From NCBI GenBank assembly GCA_009760855.2, contig WPIO01000007.1, forward strand, positions 2,324,501 through 2,388,500: DNA of 64,000 nucleotides, written 5' to 3'. Under the pieces are notes generated by a model. It saw only the letters and a list, made by a program, of their open reading frames with translations. It ran no database searches and had not been told where the DNA came from. A program made the position numbers and the translations under genes. Shown in pieces: positions 36,201 to 51,200 of this stretch (position 1 is its first letter; each line of letters starts with the position of its first letter). The stretch comes from Cristatella mucedo (lineage: Eukaryota; Bryozoa; Phylactolaemata; Cristatellidae).

Positions 36201-39200
36201 TAGTGTGCAGTTAATAATGCCACTTCGTAGGAGGTGCATACCCCGTATCCTTTCGAAGTGTCAAAGGCACCTAGAAATGACAAGCTCCCCAGGGCTCGCA
36301 GTGAGCAGACTTACCGAGAATACGTTCCACTAGCTCAAACATCTCGTGCTCCTCGTCCTTTTTAGTTTTCTTGGCCTTCAGAATGTGGCTTTGCACTTGA
36401 TATACCAAAACACCCACTGCAAGCAATTCATAAGAGTTCATCACTAGACCAGTTGGGCGATTATTGTATGCGCAATTCAAAGAGTGGTCTTCGATTACGC
36501 ACCAAGACCGCAGGCAACTGTGAGGCACAAGAAGTTCTGTGCAGCACACCGCCAAATGCACCATGCTGATCTGGTTGCATACAATGACTCGAGCTTGTAG
36601 TTCCGTGCATCAGCAGTCACCAATTCGGCCTCTTTGGCCATTGCATCGCCAGTGTCGTAGACACTTAAAAATACACCAGCCTTTGTTGCAGCACCACTAA
36701 CAGAAATAATTATAGCCTACACGACGATGCAATCTTACCGAACACCCCAATCAGGGTTCCAAACAAACAGTAGCAAGACCCATTTCCAATCTTCAGCTGA
36801 TGAGACCTGAAGCGACATAAAAATTATGCACGACTATGACACAACTATGTGCCACACACAGCACACAAATTCACTGCAAGCAACAGAGGTACTTTAAAAT
36901 ACCACAACCAAGGTCATTGACAATAATACACTCACCTCTCACTTACACACTAAAACTGCTTTAAAAAACAAGTCTCTCGCCAACCAGTAATTGCGAATGT
37001 CAGCATATCAAGCACAGAGGTTCAGTTCTCTTAGGGTGCTATATTACAGACGTCATCCTTATTATTACATTATCATTACTTTTAAATTTCACATATGGAA
37101 GTCACTGCAATGGAAAGAGAGCTCATGATTAAATGCATCTTTGATACAAATGTAACTTGCAAATTAAATTTTATTGGGAAAAGGCCATACCATTATTATT
37201 AACATCAGTAATTCCTGTCACATTCTACACCTGTACATATAGATCCGTTCTCGAAAGTCTTGATCCACCACCGGAAGTGAACGAATTGGTCACACTGAGC
37301 CACAGATCCCGGCAAAGCCATCTGAAGTGTGCTATAGAAAACTAATACACAACACCCACTTATTCCTAGCGGCTTCGTGCAGTTACAGACAGAGATACAT
37401 TCACTTATTCATCTAGTAAAGAGTGACTGCAGTAGTAAAGTGGAACAGCTATGGCACCATTTAGCACCTTGTGCAGTTGATCAGCTAATAGGTCGTTTGT
37501 TCATAGAGAGAGCTCACTTTCACGGGATAATGATAACATAATTCACTTGTAATACGGAATAACAATAAATCGTATAGCCAACTCAAGAGGACTGAAGGAT
37601 GAGCGAAAGTGAGCTGGTTCTGTGCCAAACGACTATGTAATGGCACCGTATTAGCTACTATGGACACTGCTTATGTATGTAGCTCCATCTGTAACTCCAC
37701 CAAGTCGTAAAGACCGTGTGGGTGTTACGCAGGAGAGTTTTGTATAACACACTCACAGCCTGAGCGGCTTTTGCTACGCATTCGGTAGCCAACAGACTTC
37801 AGCTCACACGACAAAGAGCAAGTGGGAAGCATAGCAGAGTCAGGAGAGCAGTTGAGGTAGAGAGTAGCCTGTAAGTGGCAGCTCAGGACAGCTGAAAAGG
37901 ATGAGCCGTAGTCGGCAGTAGGAGTAGTTGTCGTTGCGTAAGAATTGTGGAAGCGAGTTCCACAGTCTAGGACCTGCAGAGCTAAAGCTTCTGTCGCAAA
38001 AGGTCTTTAAGCAGAGGAATAGAGCAGCTAATTTATTGTCCACACAGGACCTGAGGGCGCAAACAGGCTGAAACTGATGCAGCAGTTCAGCTAGGTACGA
38101 AGGAGCCAAGCCGTGGCGGGCCTTGTGGGTCAGCAAATGAACTGTGCTCTGTATCCGTTGATCAACAGGCAGCCATCCTAGCTCTTTTAGCAAAGGAAAC
38201 ACGTGCTCAAACCGCTGGGACTTGAAGACTAGCCTTGCAGACATATTCATAGTCAGCTGCAGTGGCCTAATTGCTTTCTTTGGCAGCCCAGCCAAAAGAG
38301 AATTTCAATAATCAAGCCGAGACAGAACTAAGGAGCAAGATCGATTTTTTACAAGCCACTGTTTTAAGACAGCTCCTAATCTTGGGTAGGGATCGGACGT
38401 GATGGCTAGCTGTAGAAGCAGTCTTCTGAATGAAGCTTCAAAAATTGAGGCAGCTGTCGAAAACGACACCTAGATTTCGAGCGAGTAGTATTGGTCGCAC
38501 AACAGCATCACTTATTAGAAGAGCAAAGCCTTTTGATCAAGCCGCACACTTAGGGTTTCCTATGAGCAGCAGTTCGGTTTTATGGTCATATAGTTTCAAG
38601 AAGTTTTCTGACATCCAGGATCGAATGTCAGCAAGGCAAGCATTCAGTTTCGCAGTTGCTGCAGCAGATTCCGACGGTTTAAATGACAAATACAACTGAG
38701 TATCGTCAGCATAAAAGTGATATCCTATTCCATGTACCTGAATCACTTTTCCCAAAGGTCGTGTATAAATGGAGAACAGCAAGGGACCGAGTAAAGACCC
38801 TTGAGGGATTCCACAGGTGACCCTTCTCATGTCTGAGACCTGACCCCCACACGACACGGATTGAGCACGATCAGACAAGTATGACTTAAACCACTCCAGT
38901 GCTTCGTCTGCCAGACCGATCGTTGTTCTCAATCGTTCAAGCAGAACATCGTGATCAATGGTGTCGAAGGCAGCTGACAGATCTAGCAGAGCTAGGGCAG
39001 TGACATTCCCGTCGTCGTTGTCACGTAGAGCATCATTGGTAACACGGAGGAGAGCAGTTTCAGTGGAGTGCTGCCTCTTGAGCCCTGATTGAAATGTTTC
39101 TGACATTTCATTATTTTCAACCTGTTCAACCAGCTGCTTAGCAACCATTTTTTCAAGAATCTTTGACAAGAAAGGAAGGAGGGAAACTGGACGATAGTTT

Positions 39201-42200
39201 GCAAGGACCTCTGTATTTAATCCAGGCTTTTTTAAGTATGGGTCTAACGATTGCTGATTTGAAGGACTTGGGGACGACCCCGTTTCCCAAAGAAGCATTA
39301 AAAATCTTGGTCTGCCAGTGAAGACCACCGAGATGAAGGTATAGGGTCTTCACGAGACGAGCTCTTATTGCTAGGCTTTATTATGGTAGCCACATTGCAT
39401 GCACAAACATCGGAGAACCTTTTAAGGAAGGTCACGGGTTGTGGAACCGCGATTGCTTTAGTCGGAGGGGGCTTAATGGAGGCACGAATGTGCACAATTT
39501 TTTCAGTAAAGGCTGAAAACTTTTCGGCTGAGCCCTTAATATCTGGGGAGTCACACCTCGCAGCATTGACCAGTAAATGGTTTACTGTCTTATAAATCTG
39601 TCTAGGGTCCGACAGGTAGGAATTCAGCTAATTCGGATGAAAAAAGCCCTGGTTTTTTCAAGTTTTCGGGTGTAAACTCGAAGGAAGTCCTTGAAATTGA
39701 CTAGATCTGCATCAGAACCCGATTTCTTGAAACGACCTTCAAGCCTGGGCTTGACCCGGCGCATCTTTAGGAATTTTTCTTGTTCATTGAAAGGAATCTC
39801 CACGACTTTGAACATGGATAGAATGAACAGGAGCATGCTTGTCAAGAGCACTCATGAGTGTCATAGTCATAGTGTGCTCAATCTATGAATAGACACCGTC
39901 ATATTAGCTTATTCAATAGCTGAAAACACCATGCATTGGCTATCAGGTTTGATATTTAACATGGCCCTTCGAAGGGTTAATATAATCTCAAATTTTAGAA
40001 CTTTGCTTCATAAGAGCTCTGTTATGTCTGCGCAGTCGCTGTGGGCACCAAGGGGTTTTCTCTATCCGCCGGCAGAAGACATGCTTCTTCTGACTCAATT
40101 TGACACCGAGCCCATCATGCCTATGTAGTCATTGCAGCACCACAAAAGCACGACTGCAAGTCTTTCGTGAAACAGGCCTAACCAATCGACTAGTGCAGAC
40201 TCTTAAACTTAGCCATACAGCTCTGAGCTACAATATCAAAACGTTTAAAATGCATAAAAGTATGTAATGTAAGTCTCTCTTCCTGTAACTCTACAAAGAC
40301 TATTGGATAGTGCACTAAAAGCCTTAGCGGCTTTCGGTATGCATTCGGTTGCAACCAGAATTCATCTCATGCAACAAAAGAGAAAGTGATAAGTATAGCT
40401 GAGTCAGGTGAACAGTTGAGGTAGTAAGTAGATGAGAAGTACTAGCTCGGGACAGCTGGAAAAGACGTGCCAGAGTCGGCGGCTGAGAGTAGTTGTCATT
40501 GCGTAAGAATTGTGGAAGTGAGTTCCACGGTCTAGGACCTGCAAAAAAAAGGTTCTTTTGCTAACGGTCTTTAAGTGAAGGAATGGAACAGCTAAACTTA
40601 TTGTCCATACAACACCTGAGGGCACGAGGAGGCTGAAACTACTGGTGGAACAGTTCGGCTAGGTATGAAGGATCCAAGCCTCGGCGGGCCATGTGGGTCA
40701 GCGTACGAACTTTGTTTTGCATCCGTGGATCAACCCTCAGCCATCCAAGCTATTTCAACAAAGGAGACACACTGTCAAACCTCTGGGATTTTTAAAAACT
40801 ATCCTTGCAGCCATATTCATTTCCAGCTGTAGTGGCCTAGTGGCTTTTTCGGGTGCCCAGTCAAAATGAAACCTAATAATCTAGCCTCGACAGAACCAAG
40901 AAGCTAGTTGAATTTTTTGCAAGCCTCCAGGGAAGACAGTTTCTAATCTCAGATAAGGATCTGATGTGATTGCTAGCTATGGAAGCAGTCTTCTTAACGA
41001 AACTTTCAAGATTTAGGCAGCTGTCGAAGACGAAACCTAAATTCTGAGCACTAGGTGGTGGTCGCAAAATAGCATCACCTACTAGAAAAGCTTAGCCTTC
41101 CAGGCCAGCCACACGCTTGGAGTGTCCTATGTTTGAGCTCCTCTATGATGCTCTCACGCCAATCGCTCCTTGGCTCCCAGTCGTCTTGCTGTTCCTCAAA
41201 TTGAACTAAAATCATCTGGTGGTTGGGCCTTAATTTCTCATGCGATGAAAGTCTGAAAATCTGCGTCTAGCTTTTGGCACCAACTGCAACGACTTTGCAA
41301 CGTCATTTAAGTTTCAGCTAAAAACGAATGTATTGTACTTTTTCGTGTGCCCTGGCGATCATGTTGCTCCATGGCGATCATGTTGCTCCTGCATGGTTTT
41401 CGTGCTTACTTGTACATGATTCAGTCCATACTACTAACCAGCTGTACTATTAACCGATTTCTCAGAGGGGCTCCATTTGCATGCAGGTCTAAGCACGATA
41501 CCACGCATGCCAATGAGTGTAGGTCATTTCGTCCATTGCAGTGAGCTGTAAAGCACCTGGATATATATTTGCTTATCATAGGGTGCTATAAAGACCAATT
41601 ATTATTATTATTCTTATTATTATTCCGGAGATGGTGCCTCTAACCATTCGGTCGTGTTCCCTTCGCAGCAAATGTAAAGCGCCTGAAAAGAGATTGAGTT
41701 CTCGGAGGGCGCATTATTAAGCATATTATTATTATTATATTACCTGGACTCAATGCCTATAACTCATTCCCAACTGATGTTGCGACATCCCGTGACTTGA
41801 CGACACTTACACTGTGCCTGCTGCTTGCGGATGTTACCACTAATCATTTTGTAATGTTTTCTAAGAATCTGTAAAGTGCCAAGATAGAGATCTAGTTCTC
41901 TCAGAGCGCTACACAAATGTACTATTATTATTATTATTATTATTTAACATGTCTTCTCACTGCATTGCTCCACCCGAGTGAATTTTCCTATACTCACTGT
42001 GGGTGCCGAAACTGTGCATCTTACCGCTAATCAATTGAGGTGTTCCATTGCAAAATATGTAAAGTGACATAAGCGAGTTAGTTTCGTATGGGGCTATATA
42101 AATACCTTACTATCATTAATATTTCGTAAAAATCAAGATAAAAACAGAATCACGTGCTTCCATTAAGAACTTTACTCGGTATCCGCTGACCAATGGGAAG

Positions 42201-45200
42201 CCATCCAAGCTCTTTCAGCAAAGGAAACCCATGGTCAAACCTCCGGGGGTTTGTCTTCTAGCCTTGCAGCCATATTTATCATCAGCTGCAGTTGCCTAGT
42301 GGCTTTTTTCGGTAGCCCAGCCAAAAAGGACCAGAAGCACGCCACAAAGGCTGCTGACGATACTCTGCTGTATTTGTCATTCAAAACGCCAGAAACTCCC
42401 GCAGCAACTGATAAACTGAATGCTTGCCTTGCCGACATTCAATCCTGGATGTCGGAAATTTCTTGGAATTAAATTACTATAAAACTGAACTGCTGCTCAT
42501 AATACACTCTAAGCTTGTTGCAAAATTAGAAGGCTTTGCTCGTCTAATAGGTGATGCTGCTGTGCCAACATCATCACGTGCTCGAAATTTAGGTGTTGTT
42601 TTCGACAGCTGCCTACATTTTAAAAGCTTCATTCAGAAGACTGCTTCTACAGTTAGCCATCACGTCCGATCCCTATCTAAGATTAGGGGCTGTCTTCCGA
42701 AGTGGCTTGTAAAAAAATTAACTAGCTCCTTAGTTCTGTCTCGGCTTGATAATTGTAATTCCCTTTTGGCTGGGCTACCAAAGAAAGCAACTAGGCCACT
42801 GCAGCTGACCATGAATATGGCGGCAAGGCTAGTCTTCAAGTCCCAGAGGTTTGAAAACGGGTCTCCTTTGCTTAAAGAGCTACGACGGATGCCGGTGGTG
42901 CAATGGATACAGAGCCAAGTTCTTTCGCTGACCCACAAGGCCCGCCACGGCTTGGCTCCTCGTACCTAGCTGAACTACTGCATCAGTTTCAGCCAGTTTG
43001 CGCCCTCAGGTACTGTGTGGACAATAAATTAGCCGTTCCATTCCTCCGCTTAAAGACCGTTGGCGACAGAAGCTTTAGCTCTGCAGGTCCTAGACTGTGG
43101 AACTTGCTTCCACAATTCTTGCACAACGACAACTACTCTCCTGCTGCCAACTACAGCACATCCTTCCCATGGTCCTAAGCTGCTACTTTCATGCTACTCT
43201 TTATCTCAACTGCTCTCCTGACACTACTGTGCTTTCTCACTTTCTCTTTGTTGTGTGAGATTAAGTCTGTTGGCTACCGAAAGCTGCTTAGGCTGTGAGT
43301 GCGCTACACCAAACTCTCCTGTGTAACACCCACTTAGTCTGTATGGCTTTGTGGAGTTACAGACGGAGATACATTACACTCCAAAGGAGTTTGCTGTTAA
43401 AGCAGTCATCAGAGTCCTGAGTTTTTGGCCGAGTAACTCGCTTTACCTAAAGCCCAAAGAGTCCCTTTCGGATAGGTCTGAGCATAGTCTGAGGTTTGAT
43501 TCTGACACTGTTCCGAGTCCGAAAGAGCTGTTTAGCCAGCTGCTGTGGTATTGTGGTAAAATTACACCCGAGACTTGTAAGAGGTTGACAGACTCCATGC
43601 CTTGGTGAATAAGAGAGGTTATTAAAACCAAGGAGGCCCGGTCTCCTCTTAAATTATTTGCCACGTTGATAATATATTTACTTAAGCAAGGCATTAAGCT
43701 TGCCAGTAGCATATAGTGCACAGATATTGACAATGTCTTTTTCTGCATGCTAAATCAAAAGCCATCTATCGGTACCAGGTGAACCGGCAACAGGTAAATA
43801 GCACCATACCGGGTGCCACAATAGTTTTGTGAATGAGCATATGCTTGGGGTAATATGTTTGCAGAACTCAACCCAACTATTGCCACCTGGTTATCTATAC
43901 CGCACGATGGTAGGACCACAAATGCTAGTATAATAAATAGTGCCCATAAAACACCCTTGAAGTTTATATATTCAGCAGTCATGGTCATGGAAATGTATAG
44001 CAAAATCTATTCATCCGAAATCAGAAATAAACTACTGTAGCAGTGGATAGAGCTGAAATCGCAATTGAAACTTCACGCTGATCCGTACTGGCCGTCGACC
44101 AGTACTGGCCGAGTTATGGAATTAACAAGGCATAAAGCTACACTGTAAATGCAGCCGTTCAAAAGTCACAAGCATGTATATAAAAAGCCTGCAAACAGGT
44201 ACCTCGATGTTCCAAGATTCAAAAGATTTGGACACAACTCACATATTATGTAGAGATCGGCAAATTGTTATTAGTAGACATAAAAGGCAATCAAAAGAAT
44301 TATGTGATTGTTGGACCAATCTTCTCAGTACTTTCTCAACATTTATACTTAATGTGAGTACCTCGATGTTCCAAGATTCAACAGATTTGAACACAACTCA
44401 CATATTATGTAGAGATCGGCAAATTGTTATTAGTAGACATAAAAGGCAATCAAAATAATTATGTGATTGTTGGACCAATCTTCTCAGTACTTTCTTAACA
44501 TTTATACTTAATGTGATTCCCAATTGTCTGGTGGTTAGATCCTGCTTAAGAAAAAGCATATATCCCCAATGTCTGGCAACTATAGGTCCCTATAAACTTT
44601 GCACGATTGATGTCTACTTGCTCGAATTCTGCCGAACTTGTACTTGATAGAATTATTCGTCTCCATTCCATTGAGATGTTCCAATCCTACAAAATTTAAC
44701 TGCTGGGCTCCTTTAAATTTGCTGGCATACTTTTGAGGTTCGATAGAATATACGGTGCCCACCTTTACATTCCTGTGGTTGGCTTTGCTAGCAAACAACC
44801 TTCCTCATTCTTAGCCCTTTAAAAAGTGTTCAAATTTCTAATAAGTGCCTCACACATAGACAGGCAACTGCGAGAATATGTGCAAATGAAAGATGCCTGC
44901 CAGAGCGCTCACTTCTACTTAAGTCCAGAGAAAATAAGCCGCTTAAGGTGCCCAAAATAATATAATTCGCATGACTGCTGTGACAGTTCTTTCGGTAATC
45001 CACTATGCAGCTGAGATCAGATGATCAATGTCAATGCCAACACTAAGGTCAGTATGCCTAAATGCAAGTAGCAATTTTGGCCAGCTTTATTTGTAACATT
45101 CTGGATTCTCTCCCTACGGTCCCCAAGTCCAATTTTCAGGCCAGCAATGCCATAGCTCCTACATCAATGACTGCGGATGGTAAATAAATGACCAAAATCA

Positions 45201-48200
45201 GGCCTAAACTATTTTATAGTGCACAGAAATCTGCATGCATTGCCTTCAGTCAATGTCCAGATACAGCAGCATTGGTATGATAATCAGCCACGGAAATCAT
45301 ACGCTAGAGTACTCTCATAAAACTAGAGGTGTAATGAAGCCTTGACTTCCAGAGCTTGGTTCTTTCATTGACTCCAAGAAAGGGATACTAAATGCTAAAG
45401 GTAATCATAATTGCTAAGGAAATCGTATTTTATATAAAATATATTTATATATATTTATATTTATAATAAACTTGTATGGTCCATCAGAGAACCTAATCTC
45501 TTTCTAGGAACTTTATATATGCTGTAAAGGAAGCATCGCCAGATGGTTAGAGTTAACCTGCACAGTGTCAACATACATAATATGGTTAGTATCAACATAC
45601 ATAATATGGCTAGTAGAGGCATGCACAAAGTCAGCATGCACAAGCACACAAAGAAACAATTACAAGGGCTCAGCAAATGCTGTGACGATTAAATGTCGTC
45701 AAGTCAGGGGATGTCGTGACGTCAGTCGGGATATATAAACTAAGCCACTTATCCAAGGTTTGTAAGATTATACAATGAGTAACTTAAATACCTGCATTCC
45801 CTTCAGATTTAGCTTCTCTATAAAACTGTCAAAAGTCACCTTCTTGCTTCTGTCAATCTCACTGCAGTCACGTCCTGGTAGAAAGATAACCAATATAAAA
45901 TAATTAGAACAAAATGTCCACAATCTAATGTGTACTCGAAGAGGAAATAACAACTGCGTAAAGAGATTATCAATTTACACAACTGGCTTATATAAACTTG
46001 ACGTAATAAAAATCAACCGAAATAAGCCAAAAGATTACATTCATCTACTGCACACACCTATCTGCTTGTGCAGCCCCTTAGCTGATGCAGCCATTAAATA
46101 TATATTAGCTGATTTTTCAGCCTCACATGAGCAGGGGCGGAAGACCCACGGCTATCACCGCCGCTTGCAGTTGGCAATAGCTGCATTGAATTGCACGGGG
46201 CAAAATCAAGAACATGCACCGTTAAGCAGCAAGTTCGTTGTCATAGGCATGGCTACCCCAAAGGATCTGCCTGACCCATACAGCACATGTCTGATTGCAG
46301 ATCTATGGGGTTCAGAGCACCCGTTCGACGGGCTGACATCATCAACCTAGCAGCACAAAAAGTCTGCAGGAGGGGTACAAGGTGATGGTCTTATCGACCT
46401 CTTGACTATACCACAGAACAGTTAAAGTAGTATGGGCTTAGCTAAAATGTCTTGGGCAACCATCAGCAGCATAGACATTGGTATACTAAATGATCATAAT
46501 ATATAGCATTAATAATAATAATAATTCACTTGATAGAGTGCCCTCAGAGAACTTAATCTCTCTCTAAGTGCTTTACATTTGCTGCAAAGTGAAATGCAAT
46601 TGAATGGAGTAAGTAAAATCGTGCTTGAAAAACATACACAATGAATAATATGGTTAGGGGCGACATGCACAGGGTCAGCATGCGATTGAACAGCAGGCTC
46701 CAAAGGTTGCTATCACAAAAACACAGCACAGCTTGGACATAAGAATTTAGAAACACAGAATGTGGACTGTTGTTTTTCCTCTGAGTGCGGTCTGTTCCAG
46801 CAGCAAAAGGAATTGGGCTATATATCGTCGATATAAAATATGTATTAAACGTCATGCAATCACAAGGAATGACTGCAAGCAGTGGTTCATATGATGAAGA
46901 ATGAACTCAACACTTTAACTGCACTCAACAGTAATAAAAGTCACTCCTAGCATGAGTCTTTGCACCACAAGGAACAACAGGGATTCACCTGTTAAGATAT
47001 AACCCGAAACATGTCATTGCATTGCCAGGGGCTGAACAAAAAAGCAGCAAGTCAAAGAAAAACCGATTTATCACCGTGTCAAGTAAGGGAGTCATAATAA
47101 ACAATTGTTTGGCTTATTCACAAGTGAGGACATACAGAAGTGACCAAAAACTGACCCAGGTATGGCAATGTTGGAGCATCCTCCACCTTGCATGTTATTT
47201 AGCCACAGCAGAGATTCCAACTGGGAATCTCCAGGTCCAGAATCCATGACACTCACCGCAAGGTCATGCGGACAGTGCAAACACACAAATGAACCTTGCT
47301 CACACTCAATCTATGATGCGAGAAGCGGATGGTGCAAGGTGATTATTAGCACCAGAACGAAGATGAAACACAACAATCTAAGACTGGGGATTGGTAAAGC
47401 CATTATCCATCATTTTGGGTTTAGCAACCAATGCCAAATTAATTGTTCACAGGACTATGGACAAGCCGAATGCTGCAGCATGATCAGCACTCTAAACCTA
47501 TTTGCTCATTGTAAAGCCACATTTACAGCATGGTTCGTTTTGCTTTTGTCCTGCTTTGGTCTTCCTTCTTGCTGGTTGTTTACACGGTCAGGTTTCCTGC
47601 CATCTCGTTGCCCTCAAGCTACCTACTAGCTCTACCCCCCCCCGGGCAGCCCACGGGAAGATTGCTTTCGTTGGGATGGTAGGAAGTGATGCAATTCCAG
47701 ATTAATTTAAACCTTTTTGCAATAGCCTTTATCGCCAATTGCCTTACGATCTATTTCTTATACGAAGCTACCATTAACAGGGAATCACGTGGAATGCATC
47801 GATTTCACTGGTCATGTCGTTTGCCATAACTCTCAAAGCAATTAAGGTGAGCCTTTGCCTGCACCCATAACGGTTATCTATTCGATCTTGCCTCCGTCTT
47901 GGTCAACAGTAGAGCTGTGCTGACATAATCTGTTTTTGTTCAGTATTCCATTACTCTTGCATATTGCCTACCCAGCCTTGGTGACGGATGCACCAAAGGT
48001 GGAAGCAAAACGGATGTTAGACCGAGGCAGCACATAACAGAGACAGACCATGTAAATGCTGCTTCAGCCTATTGGGGGATTGGGGTAGGCCCTAAAAGGA
48101 TTAGAAAATGAGCAGGTTCTCTTCCAAATAGGCAAATGCAGAAAGAATACAGATGACCTAATGTGCACAGGTGCCTTGATGAGGCTAAAACAACACAAGT

Positions 48201-51200
48201 GAACTCCTAGACCCCCTATCTGGCAAGTTAATGAAAACGAGCCAGCTGATTCTCACGTCTAGTTTCGATGTGAGCTAGAGCTAATCCGGAAGGCCTACAT
48301 TGTCAGCTTAGCTCACTGCATATGCTTTTCACTTCGCTCATCCACATGTTTTTGCCTAATGAACTTGCTGACTGTCGTACATGCAATGCAATGCTATCTA
48401 GTGTTGCTACAAGCTGCTAGTGGTAAGCAGCTATATACATTCATAAGTCAGATGCACGATGAAAAATGGATTTAAAATAAGATATCGGCATGATGCCTTA
48501 AGATTAATACATTTCTTTCTAGGCACTTTACATGCTAGAGAGATATGCCCATTGGTTAGTTACAACGATGACATGCAGTATCAGTACCCATAAGCATACA
48601 AACGACAACTCACATGGCCCCAGCAAATGCAGTGAGTAAAACAAAAGTCGTCACGCCAGGGTATGGCAACGTCACGAGTGGAGTTAGTTCCACATTTTGG
48701 GAGCCCGCGAGCTAAAGGCACAGTCGTCAAAGCATTTTGGTTTTTGTTAGAGGCACAGCTAAACAACCCCAGTAGTGTTTGTTTCGTTTTATTGGGGGCA
48801 TTGCTGACCTTAGAAAATAAATTTCAAAATTTTTTAAAATATTAATTTTTTTTTTCAAGTGAGATGTTGCCTTCTTCCATGCCGATCTCCTTCAACTCCT
48901 TGCCCCCAAATATTGATTTGACTCATCGCCCCCAAATATTGATCCAGAATGTTCACCGGCTCGTCAGCAAGCTGAAACTGATCCCGAATGCCGTAATAAG
49001 CACCTTTATTTTCTTCCTTCTCATTTTCTTTCTCTTCTTGGTGCCAGTTTCTCCTGGGCGTTTTCATATTCCATGGAACCAGTGGCAGCCAACAGGTCGA
49101 TATAGGCAAACACACGGTTCTTGGAAATAACTCTTGAGCTGAGCAAAGTATAACGCAGTACCGCAGTAGCCGGCAATAGTGCATGCACTACAGCAGATTC
49201 ACCTTTTTAAATAAAAAAAATTCCGTGTAAACCTGGACGTATTTTAACACATCTTAAAATGCCTATTTTAAAATAAATCAAAAATCTACCCACCACTAGA
49301 CCTGAGTCAGAAGAGCCTGTCGGACGATGCCTAGCCTGGTAAGGAAGCCGTTCAGAGAGGTAGGCTGGATCCAGAGAATGAAGGGACCTAAGTGAGTTTA
49401 AGTTTAAGTTTAAGGTGAGTGACAAAACCTTGCGGTCGATACAGTGTTTGATTGGGAGCCAGTGTAGGTCGGCAAGAAGCAGTCTAATGTGAAAACTGGG
49501 ACGGTCACGACAGACAAGCCTAGCAGTGCAGTTTTTCACTAACTACAAGTTCCTCAGTTGCACACATCGGAAAACCTGTGGTGAGTTGCATAAGCCACGA
49601 TGTTATGTAAAAAATGTATGGACCAGCTTTTCAGGGGTATAAGCACAGTCGAATTTTTGCAAAGTTATATAGCTCAACGTAAGCCGACTAGTATGTGGAG
49701 CTTGTGTGGTCGCCTAGTGAAAGGTTACTGTAGAACAGGACACCTTAACAGGATGCAGATGCTGCAACAGATATGGTGGCCAAGCTCATTTTAGTGGCTC
49801 AGCTGGGTGTTCTAATGTATGTGTTTTCTTTTCCCATTACTAGTAAGTTGATTGGTCGCCATTCACTTTTGGAAAGTTTGCCCCCATCGAAGTGCACATG
49901 TCAGCAATGCATGCTGAAAGGGAGAAAAGAGTTTGACAAGCTGGAAGGCAGAAAGATATCAAAGCAAATCTATCACCTGCATAAAAATAAAACCCAGATT
50001 AAACATGGCGATTATATCGGCAAGAGAAAGTATAAATTGTGAAAGGAAGTGAACCAAGCACAGATAGCTGGGTACCCTGATATTAAAAATGCTCATTGGA
50101 TGACCGGTGCCCATTGACACCGACGCTCTGAAATCTCTCACTGAGATAGGACCTAGACCATTCAAAAGCCGAGCCAATAATGACCAGGCAAAATGATAAG
50201 TGCTCACGAGGACTCAGTGATCAGCAGTATCAAAAGCTACCGGAAGATCGAGCAGAACTTCAAAAGAGTCTCTACCTAAGTCACCATTCCATAGAAGATC
50301 GTTATAGACATGCAAAAGTACGGACTCTCTGGAGTGATTAGCTCTAAATCCTGAGTGGAACATACAAGGTACACAATTATTTTGATATAACAGTTTAGCT
50401 GGTCTGCCCCTACTCTTCCTAGTGTCTTTAATAGGAACAGTATAGGGAGACCTGGCAGAAGTTGCTCAAGTTTTCCTGGTCTGTTGTTAATTTCTTAATG
50501 AGATGCTTAAACAGCATTTTCATAAGATGCAGCAACAAGATGAGAGGCTAAGGTCATATTTGTGTTCGCTATGAAGGGCAGCAGCAGATTTCTGCATCTC
50601 AGAAGCATAATAATAGGGACGGAGTCAGAAAGGTCAGTAGTCTTCTTACACTAGGAGATAAACTTCGAGATGAGATCATTAGTGGCAGGCTTGAAGGCAG
50701 ACATTGTAAACACAAACACAACCATGTCATGATTTGCCGCTGCCGCCAAACTATATTTAGCACCACGAGTCCCTAGCCATGCCCCTTTCTCCATTAAAAC
50801 TACATTGACATGATTTAACTTTTGTATAATCACCGATCCAACTAGCATTACTATCACCGATCCAACTAGCATTACTATCAACAGCACTAGGCCCAGAGCC
50901 TCAAAACATATCATGGTCATCAGAAGAACTTGGTAGAGTTGTTCATACAAGAATTGGACTACATGAATGGAGATTAAGGTGCCTAAAATTGGAAAACATA
51001 TATTAAGCTTTTAGGGGCAGGGACCACTGCAAGGATACTATAACAATATAACAATCATTGCCTTTTAGCAACCTACCATTGTGCAATCTTTTAGTATAAA
51101 ACAACCTACAAATTACACACGAATGCAATGAACCACAGTAAACACAGTCGGCCAAATTAGGCAAACAATGAGTTAGCAATGACACAGGTGATAACTGCTA

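Noticed and set aside
47257-47310. Minus-strand piece [18 protein letters not shown] with good donor gtgagt
   Set aside because: It works only in phase 0; no neighbouring LEMD3 junction allows that between exons 3 and 4, and entering at phase 1 gives a stop.
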